Assembly (NCBI RefSeq): GCF_050874005.1
Contig: NZ_JBNMJV010000004.1
Span: forward strand, 47,386-111,385
DNA length: 64,000 nucleotides
Direction: 5' to 3'
Origin: Huintestinicola sp050874005
GTDB taxonomy: Bacteria > Bacillota > Clostridia > Oscillospirales > Ruminococcaceae
Shown: positions 33,365 to 40,565 of the stretch, piece after piece
Layout: the number at the start of each line of letters is the position of its first letter
Position numbering within the stretch: position 1 is the stretch's first letter
Position numbers and translations under genes: made by a program
Notes under the pieces: generated by a model
Database searches by the model: none
What the model saw: only the letters and a program-made list of their open reading frames with translations
What the model was told of the DNA's origin: nothing

Positions 33365-34277
33365 ACAAAATTCCCTCAAGATATTCGTAAGCCTCTCCCC
33401 AGCGTTCATTTGGCTTGTAGTGGAACATATCCTTAGGCAGGAAATAAACCTTGCCGTTCTTAACAGCAGTCATCTCCTCCCACGCCTTGTTTGAGCCGAG
33501 AACAGCCTCATATGAAGCCACCGCAGCCTCCTCGTCCGCACCCATAGTGGTAACGAATACAAAATCGGGGTCAGCTCTCACAATAGCCTCAAGGCTCAGC
33601 TCCTCAAGGAGCGAGGTATCGCTGTCCGCAATGTTTACGCAGCCCAGGTCCGCAAGCATTTTTCCCGTCATATTATCGCTGTTTCTTGCCTTCACGCCTG
33701 TAGAATAAGCTCTGAGCAGCAGTATCTTCGGCTCACCCTTACCCTCCGAGCGCTTTACAGCCTCCTCGCAGCGTTCCCGAACAGCCTCGCCGTTTTTCTC
33801 ATAAAGATCGGGTCGTCCGGTAATATCGGTAAAAATTTTCAGAGCGGAAAGATAGTCCTCAAAATCCTCAACATCAAAATAAGCGGTGGTAACTCCCGCA
33901 GGCTCAAGAGTATCCGCAAGCTCCACCTGATCGGCAATAGTGCTTGAAAGCACCGCAAAGTCCACCCCGTCCCCGATGATATTTTCAGCAGAAAGGATAT
34001 GCACACCGCCATAAATCTTCACATCGTCCGAAAGCGTGAGAGTATCCCTGTCCACAGCGTCGCTTGTAACGCCGTAAAGCTCGCCCCCCGCAAGCTGCCA
34101 TATCTCCGCCAGACTTCCCGAAAGAACGGCAGTCCTCTCAAAGCTTTTGACCTGAACCTCCCTGTTAAGGGAATCGGTAAAGGTGTAAACCGTCTCCCTG
34201 CTCTCATTATTTTCCCCGCAGCCCGAAAGCATAATTAACATTGCCGCAGCAAAAGGTATGAATGATAATTTCTTCAT
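33357..34277 (-). CDS. Iron/corrinoid-type ABC transporter binding lipoprotein
   Basis: A 306-residue binding protein of the FecB/BtuF (COG0614) class. The lipobox LSGC (Cys near residue 20) follows a short signal peptide. VQVKSFERTAVLSGSLAEIWQLAGGELYGVTSDA, GVDFAVLSSTIADQ and PDFVFVTTMGADEE mark the two lobes joined by a long helix. The ligand is unclear; no corrinoid riboswitch or siderophore genes are visible. It lies downstream of metQ, after a terminator hairpin, in the same direction. Confidence 0.88.
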   Translation of the reverse strand: MKKLSFIPFAAAMLIMLSGCGENNESRETVYTFTDSLNREVQVKSFERTAVLSGSLAEIWQLAGGELYGVTSDAVDRDTLTLSDDVKIYGGVHILSAENIIGDGVDFAVLSSTIADQVELADTLEPAGVTTAYFDVEDFEDYLSALKIFTDITGRPDLYEKNGEAVRERCEEAVKRSEGKGEPKILLLRAYSTGVKARNSDNMTGKMLADLGCVNIADSDTSLLEELSLEAIVRADPDFVFVTTMGADEEAAVASYEAVLGSNKAWEEMTAVKNGKVYFLPKDMFHYKPNERWGEAYEYLEGILYE

Positions 34278-34302
34278 AATAAACCGCCTTTACATTTTAT
34301 AA

Positions 34303-34346
34303 TAAAAAGCTCCCGACCCTGCCGGAAAGCTCCGACAGGGTCGAGC
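34303..34346 (-). terminator. Terminator after metQ
   Basis: On the minus strand CGACCCTG/CAGGGTCG (34343-34336 and 34321-34314), flanked by GCTC/GAGC pairs, is followed by GCTTTTTATT. Confidence 0.85.
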
Positions 34347-34370
34347 AGAATTATTCGGAATATTTTCAAA

Positions 34371-35276
34371 TCAGAATATAGCCACAACCGCACCGTTGTA
34401 AGTATCCTCAATGTACTTCTTTACCTTGTCGGTCTTGAGAGCATTAACAAGAGCGGTGGTCTTGGGGCTGTTTTCATCGCCGTTTCTTACAGCAATGATG
34501 TTTGCATAGGTCTGAGCAGCGCTGCCCGAAGCGTCCTCAACAGCAAGAGCGTCTGCAATGTTAAGACCTGCTGCAAGAGCATAGTTACCGTTTATAACAG
34601 CAAGAGAACCTGTATCGCTGTTTCCGAACTGAGCCGCAACGGTGTCAGCCTGAACGGTAATGATGTTGTAGCCCTTGTTGTCCACAATGTCAAGTGTAGT
34701 AACACCGTCAACCGCATTAGCGCCCTCGGGAAGATCAATAAGGTCTTCCTGCTCAAGAAGCAGAAGTGCTCTTGTCTCGTTGCTGTCGTCAGCAGGGATA
34801 ATGATGGTCGCACCCTCGGGAACTTCCGAGATCGAGGCAACACCGTTTCCGTAAAGTCCGAAAGGCTCATAGTGGATAGAAGCGGCGGAAACAATGTCCG
34901 TTCCGTTAGCCTCGTTAAAGCTGTTCAGATAAGGAGTGTGCTGGAAATAGTTAGCGTCAAGAGAACCTTCATTAAGGGAAGTGTTGGGCAGTACATAGTC
35001 ATCAAAAATAACTATCTCAAGCTCATACCCCTGAGCGGCAAGATCGTCCTTTACCTGCTCAAGTATCTCTCCGTGAGGAGTAGAAGTAGCGCCGACCACG
35101 ATCTTTTCAAGAGCACCTGAAGCTGCTTCTGTTTCAGCAGCCTCCGAAGCAGCGCTCTGAGTTTCCGAAGCAGATGTCTGAGTTTCCGTATTGCCTGTCG
35201 AAGCGCCGCAGCCTGTTACAGCAGCGGAAAGAGCGAGAGTGAAGATAAATGCAAAAGTTTTTCTGAGATTTTTCAT
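34371..35276 (-). CDS. metQ: Methionine/cyst(e)ine-type ABC transporter binding lipoprotein (MetQ/NlpA)
   Basis: A 301-residue NlpA-family binding protein. The lipobox VTGC (Cys near residue 23) precedes a Ser/Thr/Glu-rich linker. Family marks include KIVVGATSTPHGEILEQVKDDLAAQGYELEIVIFDDYVLPN, YFQHTPYLNSFN and the Ser/Asn-rich ligand segment IIPADDSNETRALLLL. MetQ proteins bind D/L-methionine, and some relatives bind cystine or other sulfur compounds. A Cys-ending leader peptide lies directly upstream, separating it from metI, so the ligand or at least the control may be cysteine-linked. Confidence 0.9.
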   Translation of the reverse strand: MKNLRKTFAFIFTLALSAAVTGCGASTGNTETQTSASETQSAASEAAETEAASGALEKIVVGATSTPHGEILEQVKDDLAAQGYELEIVIFDDYVLPNTSLNEGSLDANYFQHTPYLNSFNEANGTDIVSAASIHYEPFGLYGNGVASISEVPEGATIIIPADDSNETRALLLLEQEDLIDLPEGANAVDGVTTLDIVDNKGYNIITVQADTVAAQFGNSDTGSLAVINGNYALAAGLNIADALAVEDASGSAAQTYANIIAVRNGDENSPKTTALVNALKTDKVKKYIEDTYNGAVVAIF

Positions 35277-35332
35277 AATAGTGATTTCCTTTCATAAATA
35301 ACAAGTTTTAGTTTTTCCGATAACAGCAAATG

Positions 35333-35398
35333 TCAACATCGCCGCATTCGGCCGAACCTGAAATTTGCTCTTACGAGCGTCTCAAGATCCCGTTTCAT
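35333..35398 (-). CDS. Cysteine-ending leader peptide between metI and metQ
   Basis: A 21-residue reading frame: MKRDLET, the shared core LVRANFRFGR, then MRRC and a TGA stop. GGAAA lies about 11 bases before the ATG, which is 17 bases after the metI stop. Against the leader of the sulfate operon, the ten-codon core differs only synonymously. MRR is inserted before the terminal Cys. I found no stem masking the metQ ribosome-binding site; an AGCAAAT/ATTTGCT pairing spans the end of the leader and could be part of another switch. It likely controls metQ expression in response to cysteine supply. Confidence 0.75.
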   Translation of the reverse strand: MKRDLETLVRANFRFGRMRRC

Positions 35399-35414
35399 AT
35401 TCTGTGTTTCCTTT

Positions 35415-36089
35415 CTATCTGATACGCTTGTCGGTCTTTCTTGCGATAAGCATACCCACTTCCTGAATTATCTGTACAATGACAATGGTAAGCAGAACGC
35501 ATACCCAGATAATATCATCGTTAAATCTCTGATAACCGAAGCTTACAGCGATCATACCCAGACCGCCGCCGCCGATAGTGCCCGCCATAGCCGAGTAACC
35601 GAGAATAGTCACCAGCGAAATAACGCTGCCCACAATAAGCGAAGGCTTAGCCTCGGGGATAAGCACCCTGCAGATTATCCGCATATCCGAAGCGCCCATA
35701 GACTTAGCCGCCTCGATAACGCCGCCCCCCACTTCCTTAAAGGAGGACTCCGCCATTCTCGCCACATAAGGCGCAGCGGCAATAATAAGCGTAACTATCA
35801 TAGCCCTGTTTCCGAGACTTGTTCCCGTAATGAGCTTCGCCACAGGGAGCATAGCCACCATCAGAATAACAAAGGGAATACTTCTGAAAATGTTCACCCC
35901 GATGCTTAAAATGCGGTATAACCAGGGCATAGGGTGAATGCCGTCCTTGTCCGATACATTCAGCAGAATACCCAGAGGCAGTCCGATAAGGTAGGAGAAG
36001 AATGCGGATATAAATGTCATATAAACCGTTTCCCATATACCCTTCTGAATAGTACCCGACTCCCAGAGCTTAATGAGAAGCTCAGACAT
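35415..36089 (-). CDS. metI: Methionine-type ABC transporter permease
   Basis: A 224-residue permease with five to six hydrophobic segments and an EAA loop near GGGVIEAAKSMGASDMRIICRVLIPEAKPS. ETVYMTFISAFFSYLIGLPLGILL and FRSIPFVILMVAMLPVAKLITGTSLG are typical of MetI. The ATG at 36089 has GAGGTGG upstream and overlaps metN by 8 bases. Confidence 0.93.
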   Translation of the reverse strand: MSELLIKLWESGTIQKGIWETVYMTFISAFFSYLIGLPLGILLNVSDKDGIHPMPWLYRILSIGVNIFRSIPFVILMVAMLPVAKLITGTSLGNRAMIVTLIIAAAPYVARMAESSFKEVGGGVIEAAKSMGASDMRIICRVLIPEAKPSLIVGSVISLVTILGYSAMAGTIGGGGLGMIAVSFGYQRFNDDIIWVCVLLTIVIVQIIQEVGMLIARKTDKRIR

Positions 36090-37092
36090 TCTTATCCACC
36101 TCACTTTCGCTGTAGCTGTACTTGATATTATTATCCTCAAGATACCGTATCACCCTGTCGGCAACAGCCTTGTCATCGGGCAGACCGAGAATGATATGAC
36201 CGCAGGCAACGCCGCCTATATCCTCCGTGTCCGCTTTCAGAATGTTAAGAGGAGCCTGACAGGTGAGGATAAGATTTGCAACAGTAGGCTTGAAGGAATT
36301 TTCCCCGTCAAAGGTAATTCGTATCACTCTGCTGCCCTTTATCTCGTCTGCGGTGTTCAACGAGGGAAGAATAAGCTTTTTGGCAATGTCCGACTTCGGC
36401 GAAGCAAAAAGTTCGCTTACCGGCGCAAGCTCGGCAATATGTCCCCCGTCAATAACAGCCGCCCTGTCGCAAATGCTTTCTATGACCTTCATCTCGTGGG
36501 TGATAACGATTATGGTAACACCCAGCTCCCTGTTCACCTTTTTGAGAAGCTCAAGAATAGAGCGTGTGGTGTCGGGGTCAAGTGCGCTTGTAGCCTCGTC
36601 GCAGAGCAGATATTTGGTCTCTGCCGCCAGCGCTCTTGCAATGGCAACACGCTGCTTCTGACCGCCCGAAAGCTGAGAGGGATAAGAATTTTCCTTGTCC
36701 GCAAGTCCCACCAGCGCAAGAAGCTCTCTTGCCCTTTTCACAGCGTCGCTTTTCGGCATCTTTGCTATCTCAAGGGGAAAGCAGACATTTTTTAAAACCG
36801 TTCTCTGCTCCAGAAGATTAAAGCCCTGAAATATCATTCCAATGCCCCGTCTTTTGATAAGCAGTTCCTTTTTTGAAAGCTTTCCAAGCTCGTCGCCGTC
36901 AATGACCACCCTGCCGCCTGTAGGGACTTCAAGGTAATTTATACACCTGACCAGCGTGCTTTTGCCCGCACCGGACAGTCCGATGATACCAAAAATCTCA
37001 CCATCATTCACCGTTAAATTCACATCTGAAAGAGCGGTGAAATCTCCGGCTGCAGTATGAAATGTCTTTGAAAGATCTTCAATCTGTATCAA
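36082..37092 (-). CDS. metN: Methionine-type ABC transporter ATP-binding protein
   Basis: A 336-residue ATPase: Walker A GLSGAGKSTLVR, signature LSGGQKQRVAIARAL, Walker B YLLCDEATSALDP. The C-terminal 80 residues (VANLILTCQAPLNILKADTEDIGG) form a NIL domain, which binds methionine and inhibits transport in MetN. The start is a TTG at 37092, immediately after the stop of the hydrolase gene, with GGGAGG 8 bases upstream. Confidence 0.93.
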   Translation of the reverse strand: MIQIEDLSKTFHTAAGDFTALSDVNLTVNDGEIFGIIGLSGAGKSTLVRCINYLEVPTGGRVVIDGDELGKLSKKELLIKRRGIGMIFQGFNLLEQRTVLKNVCFPLEIAKMPKSDAVKRARELLALVGLADKENSYPSQLSGGQKQRVAIARALAAETKYLLCDEATSALDPDTTRSILELLKKVNRELGVTIIVITHEMKVIESICDRAAVIDGGHIAELAPVSELFASPKSDIAKKLILPSLNTADEIKGSRVIRITFDGENSFKPTVANLILTCQAPLNILKADTEDIGGVACGHIILGLPDDKAVADRVIRYLEDNNIKYSYSESEVDKNV

Positions 37093-37713
37093 TTATACAG
37101 CCTCCCGAATTTTTCCGAATATGGCACTTGCAAGCTGCCTGTGACCTGCCCTGTCAAGGTGTTCCCTGTCAGCAACTGAGGGAGAAGCAAATTCCGAAGC
37201 CGCAAGAAAATCGCAGCCTGTTTTCTGCGCAACCGAGAGGTACGCATCCCTCAGCCCCTTTGAGACCTTCACAGAGTTTTCGTCAAACGCCTCGTCATAG
37301 CCCTTTTCGCCAACGCCCTCCGCAAGATGAATGGGCGAGACGATGAGAATTTTAACATTCCCGTTATATTCCCTGACCTGGCGAACCAGCTTTTCCACCC
37401 CTGCCGCAATGTCGTCGGGGCTGTTCTTATAGCAGCTCTTGCAGTCATTTGTGCCGAGCATAATTATCACATACCCGGGAGTGTGGCTCTCAAGGAGAAT
37501 GGGGAGAACATCGCTGCCCTTCCTGCCGGGGCGGTACAGATCGTCAAAATCCGTAGTCCTGCCGCACAGTCCCTCCTCGTCCACGTGAACTCCGAGCGGA
37601 AGGAGACTGCGGCTCAGAATACCCGTCCACCGCTCGCTGAAATCATATCTCAGCTTTGTTTCGGGGTCGTAGCCGTATGTATTTGAATCACCGAAGCATA
37701 AAAGATTTTTCAT
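37093..37713 (-). CDS. SGNH/GDSL family esterase or hydrolase
   Basis: A 206-residue SGNH hydrolase. The four blocks are visible: GDSN (Ser near residue 9), a block II Gly in LCGRTTDF, GTND with its Asn, and the catalytic DREHLDRAGH at the C-terminus. There is no signal peptide, so it is cytoplasmic. The substrate is unknown. It is the first gene of the metNI unit and directly abuts metN, so it may deacylate a sulfur amino-acid derivative, which is a guess from context only. Confidence 0.88.
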   Translation of the reverse strand: MKNLLCFGDSNTYGYDPETKLRYDFSERWTGILSRSLLPLGVHVDEEGLCGRTTDFDDLYRPGRKGSDVLPILLESHTPGYVIIMLGTNDCKSCYKNSPDDIAAGVEKLVRQVREYNGNVKILIVSPIHLAEGVGEKGYDEAFDENSVKVSKGLRDAYLSVAQKTGCDFLAASEFASPSVADREHLDRAGHRQLASAIFGKIREAV

Positions 37714-37761
37714 ACCGCCTGCCGTCCTTTCTATCGGAGTTTTCCTTTGGTCTATGTATGT

Positions 37762-37790
37762 ATTATATCACAGCTTTTCATATAAGTGAA
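37762..37790 (-). promoter_or_regulatory. Promoter near the SGNH-metNI operon start
   Basis: On the minus strand TTCACT (37790-37785), 17 bases, and TATAAT (37767-37762), roughly 50 bases before the ATG. Confidence 0.65.
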
Positions 37791-37810
37791 ATTCATATTT
37801 TCTATACTTA

Positions 37811-37831
37811 GCTATAAATTTTATTTATAGC
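37811..37831. promoter_or_regulatory. Candidate LysR-family operator
   Basis: A perfect palindrome, GCTATAAAT-TTT-ATTTATAGC, lies between divergent promoters of the LysR gene and the SGNH-metNI operon, 20 bases upstream of the proximal minus-strand -35 and 5 bases upstream of the plus-strand -35. This is a usual location for LysR-type control of a divergent operon and itself. Confidence 0.6.
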
Positions 37832-37836
37832 CGACC

Positions 37837-37865
37837 TTGACTTCAGCAATAAAAAAGCTTATAAT
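37837..37865 (+). promoter_or_regulatory. Promoter of the LysR regulator gene
   Basis: TTGACT (37837-37842), 17-base spacer, TATAAT (37860-37865), leaving a long leader of about 215 bases before the start codon. Confidence 0.65.
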
Positions 37866-37932
37866 GTAATTACAAAAGCATTGCAGGAAACGGAAAAACC
37901 GCCCCCTGCGCCGCTCTTAATTATGCAGTATT

Positions 37933-37961
37933 ATTATAGCACATTTGACCCGATTTGTCAA
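37933..37961 (-). promoter_or_regulatory. Distal promoter toward the SGNH-metNI operon
   Basis: On the minus strand a perfect TTGACA (37961-37956), 17 bases, TATAAT (37938-37933). The RNA would have about 215 untranslated bases, including an 11-bp hairpin with a U5 loop: GCAGGGGGCGG paired with CCGUUUCCUGC, using three G-U pairs. Confidence 0.65.
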
Positions 37962-38087
37962 CATATTTTCGGAACATTAGTTTTAACACAATGATTTTTG
38001 TACACCTGCATAAAAAAATCGACACCGATGCCGGCAATTTTAGGCACATTCGTGTTGACATAATTACAAAGGAGTGAACCGAAAACA

Positions 38088-39014
38088 ATGACCCTTCAGC
38101 AGATAAAATACGCCATAACCATTGCGGACACAGGCTCGATGAATAGATCGGCAGAGCAGCTTTTCGTCTCCCAGCCCTCCCTGACAAGCGCCGTAAAGGA
38201 GCTTGAAAAGGAAATAGGCATAATGATATTCCGCCGCACCAGCAAGGGCGTAGTTCCCACAAACGAAGGTGCCGATTTTCTCATACGTGCAAGGCAGCTC
38301 TATCAGCAGTATGAGCTTCTGACAGACAGATACACCGCCACAGGAGCCTTCAAGCGCAAATTCGGCGTCTCCACCCAGCACTATTCCTTTGCGGTAAAGG
38401 CATTCGTGGAAACGGTGAAAAAATACGACACCATAAACTTTGAATTTGCCATTCGTGAGACAAAAACACTTGAGGTCATATCCGACGTGGGCACTCTCAG
38501 AAGCGAGATAGGCATACTCTACAAAAGCGACTACAACCGAAAAATAATCGGCAAGCTGCTGAATGAAAACGACCTTGAATTTTCCCCCCTGATAAACTGC
38601 CGTGCCTATGTCTACCTCTGGAAAAACCACCCTCTCGCAAAGGAGCCGTCAATTTCTCTTGAGCAGCTCAGAGACTTTCCCCGCCTGTCCTTTGAGCAGG
38701 GCGCCCAAAGCTCTGTTTTCCTTGCGGAGGAGATACTCAGCGAAAACGACTATCCCCGTACCATCACCGCCAATGACCGTGCCACCCAGCTAAATCTTAT
38801 GGTGGGACTTAACGGCTACACTCTCTGCTCGGGAATAATCTGCGAGGAGCTCAACGGCTCGGAGTTCACCGCTGTTCCATTCCGTGAGGACGAAAACAAC
38901 AGAAACGCCACAATGGAAATAGGCTACATCACCAAAAAACACAGCCGCCTCAGCGACATAGCGGAGGACTATATCGCAAACGTGAAAAAATATCTTGAAG
39001 GCGTAGAAGTCTGA
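38088..39014 (+). CDS. LysR family transcriptional regulator
   Basis: A 308-residue LysR regulator with the N-terminal winged helix (MTLQQIKYAITIADTGSMNRSAEQLFVSQPSLTSAVKELE... residues 1-60) and a two-lobed effector domain (about 90-300; GTLRSEIGILY, FPRLSFEQGAQSSVF). It diverges from the SGNH-metNIQ operon with a palindrome between, so it likely controls sulfur amino-acid uptake, like CysB/MetR/CmbR relatives; the effector is not known. GGAGTG lies about 11 bases before the ATG. Confidence 0.92.
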   Translation: MTLQQIKYAITIADTGSMNRSAEQLFVSQPSLTSAVKELEKEIGIMIFRRTSKGVVPTNEGADFLIRARQLYQQYELLTDRYTATGAFKRKFGVSTQHYSFAVKAFVETVKKYDTINFEFAIRETKTLEVISDVGTLRSEIGILYKSDYNRKIIGKLLNENDLEFSPLINCRAYVYLWKNHPLAKEPSISLEQLRDFPRLSFEQGAQSSVFLAEEILSENDYPRTITANDRATQLNLMVGLNGYTLCSGIICEELNGSEFTAVPFREDENNRNATMEIGYITKKHSRLSDIAEDYIANVKKYLEGVEV

Positions 39015-39024
39015 TAACATAAAA

Positions 39025-39054
39025 TTGCGGCTCTCCTCAAAGGGAAAGCCGCAA
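39025..39054 (+). terminator. Terminator of the LysR gene, copy 1 of a duplicated hairpin
   Basis: TTGCGGCT ... AGCCGCAA with CTC/GGG-type inner pairing. The same 33 bases, starting three bases earlier, recur at 39396-39428. Confidence 0.75.
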
Positions 39055-39090
39055 ATTCAGCTTGTCGATAAAGTGGAGAAATGAAAAAAG

Positions 39091-39360
39091 TTGCACAAAT
39101 AAACATAACACTAAAAGTTTCGCTCAAGCCTTTTTCAAAGGCTTGCAGGTTTCCAAAGGGCGGCGCCCTTTGGTCGCCCTCCGCAGAGGGCGAAACCTCC
39201 TTTTATCCTTCAAAACGGAGCAAGGGGTGAGAAATGCGACAGCATTTCGAGGGGAGGCGAACACGACCGCCTCCCCTTGTAGAGCGATTGAGATAACTTA
39301 CCCTCAAAAACGTTCCGGTGGAACGTTTTTGACGAAGCAATTTCTGCATTGATTTGTGCA
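39091..39360. repeat. Structured palindromic element with short terminal inverted repeats
   Basis: A 270-bp gene-free segment bounded by TGCACAAAT (39092-39100) and ATTTGTGCA (39352-39360). It holds six perfect or near-perfect hairpins: 39125-39145, 39153-39173 (CCAAAGGGC/GCCCTTTGG), 39175-39192 (CGCCCTC/GAGGGCG), 39231-39248, 39251-39276 (GGGGAGGCG/CGCCTCCCC) and 39305-39331 (CAAAAACGTTCC/GGAACGTTTTTG). No protein is encoded. It looks like a non-autonomous mobile repeat or structured RNA, inserted between two copies of the same terminator. Confidence 0.7.
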
Positions 39361-39398
39361 TATTATATGATTGTCGTTTCTTTTTCGACAGACTGAAA

Positions 39399-39428
39399 TT
39401 GCGGCTCTCCTCAAAGGGAAAGCCGCAA
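39399..39428. terminator. Second copy of the duplicated terminator hairpin
   Basis: Identical to the hairpin at 39025-39054, with a run of six T on the plus strand. It may also end the leftward DinB-like gene. Confidence 0.7.
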
Positions 39429-39485
39429 TTTTTTGATCAGTCATAATAGGGATACTGCGTGAAAGCCTCACCGCCCCTTCTATAC

Positions 39486-39974
39486 TCACTCATCATAAAG
39501 CCCCTGCCGTATCACAGCCCCCGAATAAACGGGAAATCTCCCCGTCCGCTCAACAGTCTGCCCATTTATCATACCCGTATGAAATGAAATATGCCGAAAC
39601 TGCAAAAGCACAAGCTCAAAGCGGGTGAAACTGCAATTACCGGGCTTTTCATAAAGCATACCGTCCGTAAGCCCCTCAAGATAATCACGAGTCTTCAGCC
39701 GTACTTCATTCAGATAACAAAGCAGTTCCTCATCGCTTAAAACCACATCACAAGGATCGTCGGGATTATCCATTCCCTCCTCGTGAAAGGAAGGCTCCTC
39801 GTATTCATTCGGATCAAAAAACCACTTGTCCGCCGAATGAATGGTGTGATAGGCATATCTCCACCCCGGTGCACCGCAGACAGGCGCATTTCTGTCATAT
39901 GTCTTTAAAGCCGTTTCAAGATTTAAAAAATTTATCTCCGCCTGCTCTTTTATATAGCCGCATAACTTGTTCAT
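39486..39974 (-). CDS. DinB-like superfamily protein
   Basis: A 162-residue protein with the spacing of DinB/YfiT four-helix bundles: a first His in YHTIHSADKWFF, then FELVLLQFRHISFHTGMING near the C-terminus, giving three potential metal-binding His. Such proteins are often metal-dependent hydrolases or thiol transferases of unknown substrate. GAGGGGAG precedes the ATG. The next gene leftward is beyond the duplicated terminator, and an acetyltransferase gene lies 27 bases upstream in the same direction. Confidence 0.7.
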   Translation of the reverse strand: MNKLCGYIKEQAEINFLNLETALKTYDRNAPVCGAPGWRYAYHTIHSADKWFFDPNEYEEPSFHEEGMDNPDDPCDVVLSDEELLCYLNEVRLKTRDYLEGLTDGMLYEKPGNCSFTRFELVLLQFRHISFHTGMINGQTVERTGRFPVYSGAVIRQGLYDE

Positions 39975-40001
39975 TGTAAATTCTCCCCTCTGCTCAGAAT
40001 T

Positions 40002-40436
40002 TCAGCCGTCAATTTTCTTAGAAAGTATCAGCTCATAAGGCTCTCCTGAAGGAGCAAATCCCCCGACGGTCTTGTAGCCCAGCCTGTTATAAAAATGCTG
40101 TGCATATTCATCGGAAGCGGTTGAAGTCATTACTATGACATAGCCATACTCAGCCATTTTCCGCTCCCGGAACAGGACAAGCTTTTTTCCAAAGCCCCTG
40201 CCACGATACTCCTCAAGCAGAAAAAGCATATTCATAAAAGGAGTGTTATCCCGGAACAGACCATATCTCAGCCACCCCGCAAAGCTTCCGCCGCACTCAA
40301 GAATAAATACCCGACCAAGCCCGATAATGCTTTCAAGCTCCGACCTGCTTATATGCCTGTCGAATGACAAAAGCAGCTCGGCGTCCGACTTGTTGGCAGT
40401 CCTGATAATTACACTTTTATCTTCCGGAATGCCCAT
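40002..40436 (-). CDS. GNAT family N-acetyltransferase
   Basis: A 144-residue acetyltransferase. The acetyl-CoA loop reads LEEYRGRGFGKKLVLFRERKMAEYG, and the C-terminal motif is HFYNRLGYKTVGGF. The ATG at 40436 is favoured over an upstream GTG because AAGGGG lies 8 bases before it. The substrate is unknown. It probably shares an mRNA with the DinB-like gene. Confidence 0.85.
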   Translation of the reverse strand: MGIPEDKSVIIRTANKSDAELLLSFDRHISRSELESIIGLGRVFILECGGSFAGWLRYGLFRDNTPFMNMLFLLEEYRGRGFGKKLVLFRERKMAEYGYVIVMTSTASDEYAQHFYNRLGYKTVGGFAPSGEPYELILSKKIDG

Positions 40437-40524
40437 AAATCTCACCCCTTAACATTTTTACCACATTTAAGATTATATCACAGATCTCACCGCTCTGCAA
40501 TAATTGAAGCAAAAAAGCACAAAC

Positions 40525-40553
40525 AAAAAAGGCGCAGAAAAGACCTCTGCGCC
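40525..40553 (-). terminator. Terminator of rnpB
   Basis: On the minus strand GGCGCAGA/TCTGCGCC with a 7-base loop and a TTTTTT tract, about 13 bases after the RNA 3' end. Confidence 0.88.
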
Positions 40554-40565
40554 CTTATGTTCAAA

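Noticed and set aside
37921..38087. Short plus-strand ORF with one Cys before the LysR gene as a third leader peptide
   Set aside because: It lacks the LVRANFRFGR core, a ribosome-binding site and a terminal Cys codon.
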